From Takakia lepidozioides (taxonomy: Eukaryota; Streptophyta; Takakiopsida; Takakiales; Takakiaceae): DNA of 64,000 nucleotides. The stretch covers positions 48,686,042-48,750,041 of the forward strand of contig CM060734.1 in the NCBI GenBank assembly GCA_030704615.1. The letters are read 5' to 3'. The position numbers and the translations under genes were made by a program. The notes beneath the pieces are model-generated. The model was not told the DNA's origin, ran no database searches, and saw only the letters and a program-made list of their open reading frames with translations. Within the stretch, counting starts at the first letter, position 1, and each line of letters begins with the position of its first letter. This document shows, piece by piece, positions 1 through 12,975 of this stretch.

Positions 1-1669
1 GGTACTCGGATATAGCTCTCTCTGCCATGTTCGGCGGAGCCAGTCACATGAGCACTCGCACGAGGCCGGCCTTGACATCAGCGTCGTCTTGGAGCATAGT
101 ATTGTTGAGCAAAAGTGGATTGAACAAAGCCCCCGCATAATGCAAGTCCGTTCAAACCATCGAATGACGGTCGTAAAATGCATCCTCAGCACTGTCCGCA
201 AGTTCAGGTTCCAAGGAGAAGGGAGGATGCTTCAAGGATTGGACGTGCTTCTCAAGATTTTGCATTAGTAACCATGTCTTGCCCATTACTGGTTGTTTTC
301 CATCAAACTCCCGCAAGACGATTAAACACCGGCTCTACCATATAAACAAAGTTTTCACATTTCTTCCAGAAATCATCGCTGCGAATGTTATTTCAAACTT
401 TTCAACTTTTGCCCAATGACTTGGCTTTTCTGGAGTCCCGCAATGTCCGTGTGTACGCATCCCATTGAGGATCGATGATGGTGTGCTCCATACTGCTCTT
501 CACCGTCACCAACCAATCCACCATCAAGAAGTTAGTGGCAAAACGAGTTTCACCTGGATTGCGGAGGCTGTATTTGGGTTCGTGCCTCCTATATATTGCC
601 ACAGGGATGTGGTGTGTACGGATTAACAACACAACAGTCTTCGCTCGCTTGACAAGTTGTTTCACCCACTGTTTTTTTCCCCAATCTTCCAAAAGGAGGT
701 CAAGGATATGAGCAGCACAACCTTGATAGTACATATGGGGATAACATGCCACAACTTGTCTGCAGTGTTTTTCATGTTAGCGGCATTGTCTGTGCATATT
801 TGCACAATTCTATCACTTCCGACCTGTTCGATGAAGTCCGTCAATAGTTGGCATTGATAATGTCTATCTTTCTTCTCGTCGCTAGTGTCGACCGATCCCA
901 AGAATTGTTCTCCAGCTGGACATACGAGCATGACATTGAACAATGGTCTGTTTGTAACAGAACTCCAACCATCGGCACATATAGTGCTTCCATATTTTCT
1001 GATGCATTCGCCCGTCCTATCGTTGACCTTTTGAGTAAGCTCGGTCATGGCGTTTTCTAGCAATCATGTGCAGAGATTATGATAAGTCGGAGGCACGTAC
1101 GTGGATTTGGACTCCAAGGTTGCTCTAACGGCAGAAACAAATGTCGGAAGCCTTGCCACATTAAATAGTATGTTGGCCTCGAAGAAAAACTGCGCCCATT
1201 TTTTATCCAACTGTATTTTCACAGACAAGTTAACACCTTCCTGCATGGATTGCTGCCGTAATCCTCTACTCCGTTGAAGTGTAGGGGTACAAAGAGGTGT
1301 TGAAGCATGTGTTGCTCCGGCACAACCCACTTGTTCAAGGACACCTGAAGCCTCACAAGAGTCGCCTTGGGTACTAATCGGGGCATCCTAACGGGAAGAT
1401 GAAGTGTTCTGCTCAGAGGTCATGTCCAGATCCAGAGATATTGGAGTATTGCCTCCACACTAGGCAAAGTGGCTTTTTACCCACATAGATGCTTTAGGGC
1501 ACAAACCTACCCCAGCGCTCTTCACACCTCTATAGCCGAGGTGAACGAGCAACCGATCCTTACGATAAGAAAACTTTAATCCACATAGGTTGCACTCAAT
1601 ACTACCAGTGGCGCTGACAGTGCTCGGGATTGCCGTATACCAAGGGCTCCATTCCTCCCTCATCTTCAC
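1..1669 (-). pseudogene. hAT-family transposase, degenerate, runs off the left edge
   Basis: Read on the minus strand, the N-terminal part (about 1669-1460) has a BED-type zinc-finger pattern (CNLC, then H and C further on). A helical stretch with W-A-Q-F-F and YVPPTYHNL follows, then a DUF659-like core (ADGWSS, TDNAANM at 1063-740). The hAT C-terminal region comes last, with CAAHILDLLLEDWGK and PGETRFATNF (752-402) and further homology to the window edge. This order matches plant hAT transposases, which cut and paste DNA in the nucleus. The frame is broken: there is an in-frame TGA between NLCT and LLENAM (near 1066) and a frameshift near 740. No intact protein is possible, so this is a dead copy. 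The family call is from remembered motifs; the exact subfamily is not determined. Confidence 0.85.
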
Positions 1670-2090
1670 CCAATATCCACTCCCCTGGGCCCTAACGATG
1701 TAAGCAACAAAAAACAGTCACCTATAAATGAACGTGTTGTGAATGTAGAGTGCAATGCGATAGCCTAACACTTCTATACTTGTCAACAACCCAAATGGAT
1801 CGATGTAGGTTGTAGTGTTGAACTTATACACAATCTGCTAAAGTGGCTTTGGTGGAAGCTACAACGGCAAAAGCTGCGCACTCACCTCTTGGGCTACACT
1901 CTCGTTCAATGGAAGAGAACATCCAAAGCAACCTCAAGTGTTTGCGCCAAAAGAAATGATAAGCTTGGTGACCCTGCTCCCTTATATATGATCCAGGAAG
2001 GATGAAAGTGAAATGAAAGTGAAATGAATAACCAATAGCGCCCACCTGAAAAAGGCGGTACAACCATATTTGTTATAATTTTGAAATTAA
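1670..2090. other. 5' flank of the hAT relic, no gene seen
   Basis: I see no supported coding region. The stretch probably belongs to the leader or intron of the hAT element on the minus strand and leads into the hairpin array. Confidence 0.4.
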
Positions 2091-2882
2091 GCGACTGCTA
2101 ATACTGCGGTCGTTATTTTTATTTTTTATGAAAAACAAGCGACCGCCACTATTGCAGTCGCTTTTATTTCCTTTTATTTTGTGCAATATTGCGGTCACTT
2201 CTATTTTGTATATTTTAAATTTAAGCGACCGTCTGGATGGCAGTCGCTCTTATTTTTTATTTCAAAATATAATGCGACCCCGGTATGACGGTCGCTTCAT
2301 TTGTTTACATATTTAAAATAAAGCGACCGCCAATATGGTGGTCGATTTTATTCTTAATATTTATATATATAAAATGCGACCGCCAGTACGGCGATCGCTT
2401 TTAATCTTTATATTTTCAAGTTTAAGCGACCTCCAGGCTGACGGTTGCTTTTATTTTATATATTATTAAATTTAAGCGACCGCCGGTATTTTCATATGTC
2501 GTTTTTTTTAATATATAATTTTAAATTTACCGACCGCCATATGGCGGTCGGTTGTTTTTCTATATATTTTTGAAATTAAGCGACCGCCAAATGGCGGTTT
2601 GTTTTTTTTTTAAAAATATTTTTGAGTTCGCTTGTTCTATGTATATTTACAAAATTGTGCGACCGCCAATACGGCAGTCGCTTGTTTTCTTTTTTAAATT
2701 AGGCGACCGCCAATGCAACCTCCAATCTTGCTTTTGTTTAAAAATAAATTGAAGCGACCGCCAATACGGCGATCGCTATTTTTCTTTTAAATTTTGAAAA
2801 ACAAAGCGACCGCCATAATTGGCGGTTGCGTTCATTTTGTTAATTTTCAAAATGTATTTGTCACCGCCACCGTGTCGGCGAC
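2091..2882. repeat. Array of about 16 hairpins, GCGACCGCC / GGCGGTCGC
   Basis: Inverted-repeat units of the form GCGACCGCC, about 5 A/T-rich bases, then GGCGGTCGC recur at about 2091, 2139, 2224, 2273, 2323, 2376, 2426, 2476, 2530, 2580, 2659, 2703, 2754, 2805 and 2861. A half copy lies near 2182. The spacers are A/T-rich and the spacing is mostly 49-54 bp. Copies differ by scattered substitutions, many C to T or G to A. The array lies just upstream of the hAT transposase, so it may be the element's subterminal repeat region. CACTA elements also carry GCGAC-type subterminal motifs, so the owner is uncertain. Confidence 0.85.
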
Positions 2883-3159
2883 GTGGCTGCTTAAGTGGCA
2901 GCTATTTACCTTGTACTATTTTTACCAGAATATTCCTCAAACCTGACGTGACCTGACGCTGACGGACGGACGTGACGTTTATAACCAGGATTTTAGGGTG
3001 CCATAAGGACAGGCAGGTGCATGACGTCATGGCGCACAACTTTCATTCATAAAGTTTTTTCATCCGAGGTCATCCAACGATTTGCCATTGTGGCAAATCG
3101 ATTTCTGGTTTCTGACGCGACCCGAAACAGGTTGCGTCGTCCATTACGGGTTAAATACC
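2883..3159. other. Non-coding flank of the hairpin array
   Basis: No gene seen. Short GACGTGAC/TGACG repeats occur around 2944-2980. This may be the terminal zone of the element that owns the hairpin array, but no clean terminal repeat was identified. Confidence 0.35.
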
Positions 3160-3720
3160 GAATCAACTTTTGGACCTAACACTCCAAATTGAAGCAAACT
3201 TGACATAAGTTCGATTACATTCTTAAACTGTACATAACAAATATTGTAGGTTATGAGTATGGTATGACTCGTACCAATATGCGTTTTTGTCGACAGGCAA
3301 TCCATCGTTGTCAAGCTGAACAGGTGAATTAAAAATACTACAATCTCGTTTTTAAAAATAATAATGCATCTGTATGCGGTCTACAAAAATGTGATATCAT
3401 AAGTCTCAATTAAATAATCTATTTGTCATCTAATATGTGCAGCTATCGATGACGGACGTGTGAGAACCCCTAAATAAATGTAAAGATGTGTGTAAGGATA
3501 AAGTTCTTGTACACATTGTACATAGACCGACAACGTTTTCTCCGATAGTTAGCCCAAACAGAAACAAATAAAATCTGCCATGAATTTGATGATCATCATT
3601 AGTTGCCGTTTCACAATTTTGATCAAACTGGTTATATATTAAGATCATGATGCGTAATCCAATGTAATACTATTTGCCTTCGCAATATATTCATCTGTTT
3701 TATTTTCATTTAAAAAAGGA
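3160..3720. repeat. Dispersed AT-rich repeat, copy 1
   Basis: The block at about 3160-3350 (starting near CAAATCAACTTTTGGACC) and the block at about 3410-3720 (CTAATATGTGCAGCTAT and downstream) both recur, diverged, at about 4118-4315 and 5085-5400. Order and orientation are the same. No coding potential is supported. It looks like an old duplicated transposon or intergenic repeat. Confidence 0.7.
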
Positions 3721-4109
3721 AATTTGTACTTTGATTTGTGCAAAGTGGAATAAGGAATTGAGGGGAAGAGCCCGACTTTGTACTTCATCGCATCTCCCCT
3801 AGAACTCCCTGATCACTAAATGAAACTGATATGACACGTCGACCCACTTAAAAAAAATTCTTCATCCTAATAAACACAAACAAAAAAAGCAAAAGAAAAT
3901 TATAAAGAAGAAGCAACAGATAGTGTATCGAAATTCATTTAAGAATACAAATAAATATAAATAACAATGTACATTTATAAACATGTATATAATATAATAA
4001 TCTTTGAAACAATAATGTTGTATCTAAACTACTTCATGTACTCTCATTCGTTCATATAGTCTCCGTGAACGGCACAAAATAACAACAAAATCTAAACTTT
4101 CAGAATTTG

Positions 4110-5400
4110 GTGTAGACACCAAATCAACTTTCGGACCTAAAACTCATGATTGAATCAAACTTAATATAAACTCGCTCACATTAAACTATATATAACGAGG
4201 AACTGGAGGTTCAGTAGTACTATGATAAGACGTGTGCTAATAGGCATTTTCGTCAAGTGCCAAACTATCCTCGTCGAGTTCAATATGTACAGTACAAATA
4301 CCGCAATCTTTCTGTATGGTGAAAGCAAAGTACGGTGTCTCAAAAAAGTCCATAGGGTGGCATACACAAGAAGTCCCAAGGTTTTTCACAATTTTGATTT
4401 AATGATTATGAAAAAAATATATAGCCGTCAAATTCATCCATGCTGAAAGATTTGAATCGTCCAAAGTTGATAGAAACAGACACAATCGCCATTATTCATA
4501 TTTTTCCTAGTGACAAATTTTTATTTTATTTATATTTTCAGTATATTGCATAGTGACCCTCGAGCTATTTTTCCTCTACATGAAATGTAACTTTTAGTTA
4601 AGCAAGTCCATTGTTTTACTGTGTTTTCATGCATTCATGTATTTTATAAAAGATTAATTTTGAGGTTCACAATAATATATAAAAGTTCACTTTTTTGATG
4701 CCTTCTATAAGACTTTAGTATCTTTAAGAGTAGAGCGATACTACTATGAGTCCCAACTATCATGTTTTATATAGTGAGTGCAAAAAGTCCATAACACCAT
4801 TTCTTGTAGACTGCGACACTGTTATATGCAATGTTTCTAAAGTCCAATGCTTCGACAAATCAACACCCATTCGTGGTGAGAATTCAAATGTTAGAGCTTG
4901 TAGTAGTTGGAAGCATAAGAGTGAGTCTCATTTCATCATAAAATAATAAATTGTCTTTAAGGTACAATTGAAGTCCGGTAAAAAATATGATGTGACAGAA
5001 AATTATATTCACCGTACCTTATTTTTATCCTATAAAACTAATAATTACCATCTGCATACAATCAACAAATATTATAGGTTCTAACTAAGTAATTTTTTTG
5101 TTATCTAATATGTGCAGCTATTGATGATATACGTGTTAAAGTACCTAAATAAACATAAGGACATGTGCAAGGAGGAACATAATTCATTTCCACATTCGGA
5201 CACGTGAATCGACAACCCTCTATCCGATAATTGTCACGAACAATATGAAGTAATTATGTTACGAAATCAATAAGTGAAAATTCCTCCCAACATTTTTTCG
5301 AGCTGTTTGCATCGATGTCATAATGCATATTCCAATATGAAACCATTTGTTTTCGCAACGTGTATATATGTTTTATTTTATTTTTAAAATATTATTTTCG
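4110..5400. repeat. Dispersed AT-rich repeat, copy 2 with extra sequence
   Basis: Two blocks match 3160-3720 in order and orientation: about 4118-4315 and 5085-5400. The roughly 770 bp between them (4316-5084) has no equivalent in copy 1, so one copy gained or lost DNA. Several short 'agtccata' motifs occur inside, as they also do in the inverted ends of the 5651-8465 element. No gene seen. Confidence 0.65.
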
Positions 5401-6288
5401 CTAAATTAGGCCAAGTGATACGAGGCACAATTGAATCCATCACTTTACTAAAAACATCACGATAATAAGAATTATTACATTCACAATTATTTTTATTGCT
5501 CGTTAAACCTAAACACCGAACCAAAATAACTATCAAATTTATCAGCTTTTCGAATCCCATTCGTCAAACTCAAATATTCAACCATCTCAAATATTTTCCC
5601 TTAGTGACTCAGGGATTATGGATCAACACAGTTTATTGCCGAAACGTGGGGCTGAACCAATGTGTTAGTTTGACAACCATGAAATCATGGAAGCAATGTC
5701 ATTTCACCATAGAAATTGATTCACTTTGTATCTTAGGAATTGAGAGCTATAGACTATTTTATATCTAAAAAACAGGTTGATTTGCTCTAGTCCATAACAT
5801 CTTATGTTTTGGGTTTTTTGGTTATTATCTTTTATTAACAACATACAAACCTATAATCTAGAATGATACCGAAGATTTTAATAATATATACATATGGACA
5901 TGGTGCGAACATGCAACGAGCCTATGTGATACACGACAATTGGGCTAGGGCTAAGGTTTGGGTAGACCGTCGGATTTATGACGGCGTGGTATTCGGGGGC
6001 GGAGATCCACACCATTAAATCCCGGATGTAACCGTGTCGAGTAGATGCCGTTTTGGACATGGCATCGGCTGAGGCGGTTGTTGTGACCGATAAGGTGAAT
6101 ATGAGAGCGTATGGCCGCATATGTTAGATCGCAAAGCGGGGCTGTGCGCGCTTGAGTAAACGATGGTATCGACTAAGGCCACGAAATTGAAGAAAAGCAG
6201 TAAGCCCGTGAAGAAGACGGTGAAAGACAAGCGGTCGCATTTGACAACGCTGCTGCTACGATGCCAAAAGGCGGAGCTTTACCTACAC

Positions 6289-6394
6289 ATGTCGGATGAG
6301 GACTGGTTCGATCGTCAAGGCTTGCTGAAGTTTTTCCAAGCATGTCGGATGAGGACTGGTTCGATCGTCAAGGCTTGCTGAAGTTTTTCCAAGC
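6289..6394 (+). repeat. Exact 53-bp tandem duplication
   Basis: The 53-bp unit at 6289-6341 is repeated without change at 6342-6394. It lies in a short open frame beginning near 6163. The unit length is not a multiple of three, so the second copy is read in another frame. The perfect identity points to a recent event or an assembly slip. Confidence 0.9.
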
Positions 6395-7781
6395 GGTGGA
6401 CTAGACGGCGGGGGCGAACACCGAAAGCGAAGGCGCTAGGGTTGCTCAACTCATTCCCCCTTCTCGGAGGGTCCCTTGACCGAGGAGTACATATGCGACC
6501 TTTGCTCATGCCCTGCTAGGCTTTGCCCGGACATACTCCTTGTACAAGGCCTACCCATTAACACCCTAACCCCCACCTCACCATCCCCACAATTCACCAT
6601 TCATTTCATTGAATTCATATTTTGCCACGATCGTTACCCCAATGACTCGATTTTAGAAAAAACATAAAAAATATGCCCCGCTTATCCTTGCAATATGACG
6701 GTATGGCTGGAAAACTGGCCTGTTAACCGTCATCACCGCCGGTACTCGAGGCGGCATTCATAATGCCAGTATCAATGACATACATGATAACTTCAAAATT
6801 CCCACTCTTCCCATCCACAAATGCTTCAAAGCAATTCACCTCACGGCACTCCGTCTTAATAGCTATTATCACCAACAAACGCCAACTGGAATCCGGCACT
6901 TCAAACGCACCCTAGGTCCCCCAAGGTACCACAGACTCCCCTACTTTCTACGGTCACTTGGTGTCCCATAAGACACCTTTCCTTTTATAGGGCCCACCCC
7001 CGAAAGGGGGCAATAGCCGTAAAGCGAAGTGGCTCTTAGTTGCCGAACACGGGATACGTCAAAGATTTCGACCCACACCCTTACTTTGTGAAGGGCGATT
7101 CCAAGTCGTTCAGGAGTTGCGAAGGGTTCATGGTCAGCCGGTGCTAGGATGAGGTGATGCGGGGGCGGATGGGGGCTCTTACGGAAGCATACCACCAGGC
7201 TCTGTTCTCCGGGGTTGTTGGATGCGATGATCCGGTGAGAGACCCAGTACGTCGACAAGGGCCACTGCTTTTACGAAAATTTCACGAAGGCCATACAACG
7301 CTTCCAAAAAACCTTGTAAGCTGCCCACACGGGGGTGAGGACATCAACTGGCATTCGCTGGGGTTGGGTCATCGTGTATCACCTACTCCTGAAGTTGTCT
7401 TCCATTCAAATGGCAAAAAGTGAGCGCATGCAGAAAATCTTCGTAAACGAGAGGCGGTTCTCGGCGTACCGGTTTCAGGGGGGCTGCCAAAGCCCCAGCT
7501 TGAGCAAAACAAAGGGAACCCTCTAGCAGTGACGGCAAAAAATAATGTCACCATTCCAGTCTACCCACCACTAGGGGAGATAGTTGCAGAATAGACTTGA
7601 GGGCAGTACGTCAGGGCCTTCAGGAGCAGAAGCTGCAATGCTCCAAGGCCAAGTTGGTTCTAGGCAGAACATGGTATTACAACCACCAAGGGAGTGGAAA
7701 CCTCCAAAGATGTCATGATAGCTAACACCATGAACATTGATTTCACTGGCCTCACGAACTACTTCAAAGAATATGTGCATT

Positions 7782-8072
7782 CGAACAATTAGGAACTTTG
7801 AGAGAGCAGCTCAAGCCGGAGTACGAGGTGGAGATTGAGCACCAAAAGCAGACCATCACGTCTATGATTAAACCTATTTTCCGTTAAGAGGAGAGTCTGA
7901 AGGCACTGAGGGTCCACCAACGATAGGAAATTCTGCAGATCCATTAGTCTGTCACATCTCTGGTGAACGAAGTGGCTGAAGCTGAGCAAGCACATGAGAT
8001 CAAGCGGATGGCGAGGGTTGTTGCGGGCATTCTAAGCGACGCCAGGACTTGCGACTTTTGCATCAATGAAAG
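7782..8072 (+). pseudogene. Charged helical ORF fragment with three in-frame stops
   Basis: One frame, readable from about 7782 and clearly from TTG 7798, gives a charged, probably helical protein (EQLGTLREQLKPEYEVEIEH ... NEVAEAEQAHEIKRMARV). It ends at TGA about 8070. It is interrupted by TAA, TAG and TAG, each one C-to-T change from a glutamine codon. I do not recognise the family. It lies inside the inverted-end element and may be captured gene sequence or the relic of an element protein. Confidence 0.45.
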
Positions 8073-8639
8073 GTCATGATTTGTTTTTAGTATATTTTCT
8101 CAGTTTGTATTTTAGAAAAATAGAAAATATTATATATACTGAACATCGTTAGTAAAGGGATTTATTATAAATCTTTATTTTTAATTTGAAAAAGAAATAG
8201 ACGTCAAAACTAAGAATATACAACCATTGTCCATATACCACCTAGTCATCCTAGATTATAGGTTTGTATATATTTTTAGTAAAAGATAATACCCCCAAAA
8301 ATCCAACAAACAATATGTTGTGGACTAGTGAAAAATACCTATTTTTTGGAATATAAAAAAATCCATAGCACGGTCAAAATTTGATATGTTTCCAAGCTGT
8401 TTTCACATATTGGAACATTGCACAATTTTTACAAATGACCATTTGTCACTATCACAATTGGTTAAGTGTAAAGATATTTTTTATAGTCCATAGCACAAAA
8501 ATTTGCGTCGATGACAAAACAGTATTATTGAATTCAAAAGTCCATAGCATCTTCATAGTTTCATCAATTTGTCTGAAAATCATTACATTGTGTAGATATT
8601 GTAGGCGGTATACAAAAACTAATGTCATTTAAGACAAAT

Positions 8640-10019
8640 ATGAATTATTTTGAACAAGAGAATAGCAATATGATGCACAGTCATTGAAAAACTACCCAAT
8701 GACATTATTGAGACACCCAATCATGCATCCACTTGATAGTGTTTTGAAAGCCACATTGCACATATGAGCTATGCCATATAGTATGGAGCTGCATGCTTTG
8801 AAGCAATCTGTTTGGTAATCCCATTCCTCACTTCTTGAAAGGTACTGACCCCATCAGCCCTAAAGCACAACAATTTCCCAGCTATACTACTATCTAAAAG
8901 TCCTCCACATTTTCTCAAACCATCCATGATAATTTTTGTCAAGTTAATATCAGCCATGACCCATCCACAATTTTATGAAGGGAGATCATCAAGGAGACTC
9001 TTATCCAGTTGTGCATAATGTAGGCATGTATGCTGATCCAAGAGCCATTATCCACACTTGTCATCTCCAGAGTCAGGTGGTGCCACATATTTGGCAGTCT
9101 TCACATATGACAACAAAACATCATTTCCTTCATTGTACATGAACTCAGCCCAAGCTGATGTGTCACTCCAATGCATCCTTGGGTTGTTCTGGATCTCAAG
9201 AAAGACAAGCAAACTCCGCATTCTCTCGTACTCACTCATTGGACGTCACCAAAAAGCACATGCAATATAATAGAAAACTGAACCCTCTTTCTATCCCTCT
9301 CAGTTTTGTTGTCACAACTACCTTATCCAAAAACAGTGGTAGGAGCACGAGAATAGTACAATGCAACATTTCTTTTGTGCTTGCAATCAGCAGTAATGTA
9401 CCACTCATTTCTTACCTTGTGCTTGGGGCATATCCTTCTCTGCCATCCTCTCATGCTTGATTAGGGTGTCTCATTTGCAGGGGCCATGACTTTGGGAGAC
9501 TAATTGATAAGTGGAGCACATCTTGCATCTCACAAGATGAAGATTGTCCTCTGCTGCAAGCTGACCCTCAGCCCATGACAACTTTTCTGTCCACTCCAAC
9601 TGCAACCTTATGGTCTATTCATAGTTAGGTTTGAACTTCTTCAAAGGTACAGAGCCTTGCAAATCATCCTCTTCCTCAAGTCTATCATGTGTATCAGAAG
9701 ATACCACCACAGTTTCATGTGTGAAACTTTGAGAAGAATCTGATACTAAAACCACTGGTGGGGGTGAAGGAACAGACGATTGAGAGTGGGTAGCATTGTG
9801 AGGGTCAGCCATAACCTGTTGATTTAGCGGTTGAACTGGACGAATCTGAACTCTCATATACTCAACATCAGAAATGCAAAGACAAACCAATCGTAGGAGT
9901 TGGGCAGTGCCCATATTCCTGGAGCTCACCATGTTATTGTCAAGGAAAGAATGCGCATAAATGCACTTAGCAGTAGGTTTCGACATTGCCCTCAGACTCA
10001 TAAAGCCCAGATTCCCCAC
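8640..10019 (-). pseudogene. hAT-like (zinc finger + transposase) relic
   Basis: On the minus strand the first part (10019-9615) is Ser/Pro-rich and ends with a KKFKPNYE segment. A zinc-finger-like stretch follows (VRCKMCSTYQ, then H). Next comes a conserved block with NEWYITADCKHKRNVALYYS near 9400. The end (8957-8769) carries GLLDSSIAGKLLCFRADGVS, which resembles the core of ZNF862/hAT-type proteins (IATKLVCFGADGVSVFQG). Several in-frame stops and frameshifts break it, so it is a decayed transposase or transposase-derived gene. The family call is from remembered motif similarity. Confidence 0.5.
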
Positions 10020-10654
10020 AGAAAGCGTAATTCGCTATACTACAACATCCACGACCTCTTTTGAGAAGTTACAACCCTAAATGGCAGCATCTAAGCAAAC
10101 AAAACACGATGAACAGAAGGCACGCAACACAATGAGCAGTGGCAGAACTGAGCAGAAGCTGCTACTATCTTTAGTTGCAAGCCAAACTCCAGAATCGATC
10201 ATCCAGATTCCATGTCAAGGCACGGATTGATATGTTGTGCCGAGTCCTGCTCCTTAGTCTAACCTTCCTCTTATATTTTGCCAAACCAAGAGAGTTTGAG
10301 GCTTGTTCTGAAGGGCCGTCACAAAATTTACTTCCTAATGTGCCCTTTCTAGGTAACATCTACTGAACAACTGATGGAAAATAAATGGTGGATTTTTTTC
10401 AAGTGGATATGGATTATAAAAGAAAGTAGATTCCACTATTCACAGAGAGGAGCACATGTGACAGCCGATTTGTCCTTTACTTGTCCTAATATTTATCAAA
10501 ATCAAAATTATTGGAACCATCTAACCTCCAAAATCAAAAAATTATATGTGCTTTCAGTGAAAATTTGATTTTGCTAAGTTGATAAAGGACGAGAGGCCCA
10601 ATGCAAAGTTAAAAACGGATATATATATACACATATATAGCCATGCTTGGGTAA
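10020..10654. other. Intergenic, nothing recognised
   Basis: Short open frames only, with no recognisable protein or RNA feature. Confidence 0.4.
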
Positions 10655-11290
10655 GTAAGAGAAAACAACTTGCTGGCAAGCCCTTATAAAATATGTGGCA
10701 TGATTTAAGCAATAGGATGTCATCCTTGACTAGACTTTCATGATGCGAGAGTGGGTTGGCATTATATTATTAGAAAATTTTTTGTTGACTTCATCTTGGG
10801 AGACAAAAAATAAAGATTTTGTTTCTCTTCTATCAAAATATCGGTTTTCTCCAAATATAATAATAATAATAATACTAATTCTGTTTAGCACTCGGGGAAT
10901 ATAGCATGTCATTGTCAACAAAGTGCCGAAGGAAGGAGCTGGGTGGGTAGACAAGAAAAAATAACTTGCTGGCAAGACCTTTAGAAAATTTGGCATGAAT
11001 CAAGGAATAGTATGTCATGCTTGACTTAGACTTCATGATGCGAGAGTGGGTTGGCATCTTGATTTTCTTAAAAAATAAAAAATAATTTTTTTTTTTGTTA
11101 GCGACTCGCTGGTGAATTTATAGCATGTCAGCAATAGTATGTTATTCTTGACTTAGACTTTCATGATGGGAGAGTGGGTTGGCATTATTGTTAGGAAATT
11201 TGTGACTTCATGTACAAACATAAACCTCACATAAACGATAAACTTTGTTTAGCAACTCGCTGGTGAATTTATAGATTCACATGTTGGTCG
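10655..11290. repeat. Three diverged tandem copies of an intergenic repeat
   Basis: The block with 'cttgctggcaag', 'gtatgtcat.cttgact' and 'catgatgcgagagtgggttggcat' occurs at about 10660-10770, 10955-11060 and 11125-11190. A second shared block, 'tttgttagc.actcgctggtgaatttatag', occurs near 10884, 11093 and 11247. The copies differ by substitutions and indels. No coding potential. Confidence 0.75.
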
Positions 11291-12827
11291 TTTGGTAGCT
11301 CCATTGGATAGGGCATTGTGCCACCCATGTGACTCTGGGCTCTGGTATATTAACCCTTGGATAGTGTCCCATGAGCCTTGTTATTGAAGTTGAAAATGTA
11401 TAATGAGCTTGCTCAATTATGAGGACGTTGTTCAATTGCTTACATCAACTTTGTACATTGAATCATTTATGTCTCCTTTACTTACATTTCCTGATTACAG
11501 TTGTACTCATAATTGATGCGGTTTGGTAGAGTTGTTTTGAGTTTTAAAGCTATACTAGATTAAGACTATGGATTGGCCGGTACTAACGGTCTTGTTTATA
11601 CCAAATCATGAACAAACATTACTGCATTATTCCTACCAGATGAGGTAGCCATAAATTTAAAACTTTAATTATTCATACAAACTCATATTACCAATTTGTT
11701 ACAATGTGTCACCAATACTTTGATAGGTATAAGCGAACTCTAATACCATATTGGAAGGAGGGAAGATCCTAGAGCAAAACAATGTTGGCATTGAATGAAC
11801 ATAGCTTGTCACATGAAAAACGTATCACGGGAAAATAATCACGACAAGCTTAAACATCAAATGATAGAGTAACACCCACGGCAGCCAAAATAGAGGAATT
11901 TTTAACTAGAAACTTGGTATTTGTTCTATGTATTGAGAGGGTGAAGAAATGGATGAAGAGGAGATCGAGAGATGAGGGTGAGAATGGAGCGAAGTCTCAA
12001 AGAATTTATGGATGTTGACATATGTCCCATAATGTATAGGTATCATAATCTAGCAAAGTACCGTAGAGGCCGCTCTATTTCGACGGACCCATGCCATAAT
12101 CATTAAATACATGAGGTCGCCAGGTTCGGCAAGCTTAATGACAATATTAATTTTCTCATCTAAGCTTCATCCGATTTTTCTGAAATTCGGCACCCTGGGT
12201 ACTTTTCATTAAATTTCATTAGTAAGTAGTTAGTAGTAAGTAAGTAGTTAGTACTAGCATTCACTACTGTAATGTTTTGCATTGTGGGAATTGCGACCTT
12301 TTTTTTTTTCCAAAGTTCACCTTTTAAAATGAAAATTATTCCCCTCTTTCATCTACTCCAAGGGCAAAATTTCAAAATATTCATCATCTCTTAAAATGAA
12401 TTAATTAAAGTCGGAATAGAACAACCTTTAGGGTACTCCTCCCCTGGCATAGATGGAGTCAAATTTTGCAACATTGGTGCGCCACTTGCGTGGAGATGCT
12501 TGTAGAGCATCTGTATATTCACTTCACAATTCCACCCCTACACCTTTTGTCTTTATGTTAGGACTCAATGAAATTCTACTTAGAGTAGTGTAGATGTTAA
12601 AAGTTTCATTGTCAAAGGGGTGAGAGCACTTGGCTTTCCAAAAATGCCACAATGAGATAGCTTGTAGGTTGTCCTAAACTTGACAAGAATCCTATGAGTC
12701 CGTGAGATTCTACAATTAAGAAGAATATGTGGTGCACCTAAGCATTCATACATCGTTGTCTAACCCCACTCGCCAACACAGTGTGAACACAAATCTACCA
12801 ACTTTGCTTAGAATCTTTTACACGAAC
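11291..12827. other. Intergenic, nothing recognised
   Basis: AT-rich sequence without a supported gene. A short GTTAGTA/AAGTA simple repeat lies near 12220-12255. Confidence 0.4.
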
Positions 12828-12975
12828 CTAGCTTAGTTGTATGGGCGCAAGCCGCCTAACTAATGGTCTTGGGTTCAAACCACAAGTAGTTCTAAGTAGT
12901 GAGTGGACCAAAAGTGCAAGATGTGCCCTACATAAAAGTACACAAGGTAAAAAAAATAAAGATAGTAAAAAATTG
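12828..12975 (+). mobile_element. tRNA-derived SINE
   Basis: The head resembles a tRNA gene with an internal RNA polymerase III promoter. An A-box-like TAGCTTAGTTGTATGG begins near 12829 and a B box GGTTCAAACC lies at 12872-12881, about 30 bp on. The body ends in an A-rich tail (about 12950-12975). This order (A box, B box, short body, A-rich end) is typical of plant tRNA-related SINEs, which are mobilised by LINE proteins. An open frame across it is a by-product. Confidence 0.6.

Larger units (their letters stand above)
5651..8465. mobile_element. Non-autonomous element with about 210-bp inverted ends
   Basis: The left end (about 5651-5866) and right end (about 8247-8465) are imperfect inverted repeats of each other. 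Matching landmarks include CCTATAATCTAGAATGAT at 5848 against its complement near 8250, and AACCAATGTGTTAGT at 5656 against its complement near 8450. Long terminal inverted repeats suggest a MULE-like or foldback-type element. No transposase is recognisable inside. The interior holds GC-richer sequence with a 53-bp tandem duplication and a stop-riddled ORF, possibly captured host sequence. Exact ends and target duplication were not resolved. Confidence 0.6.
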
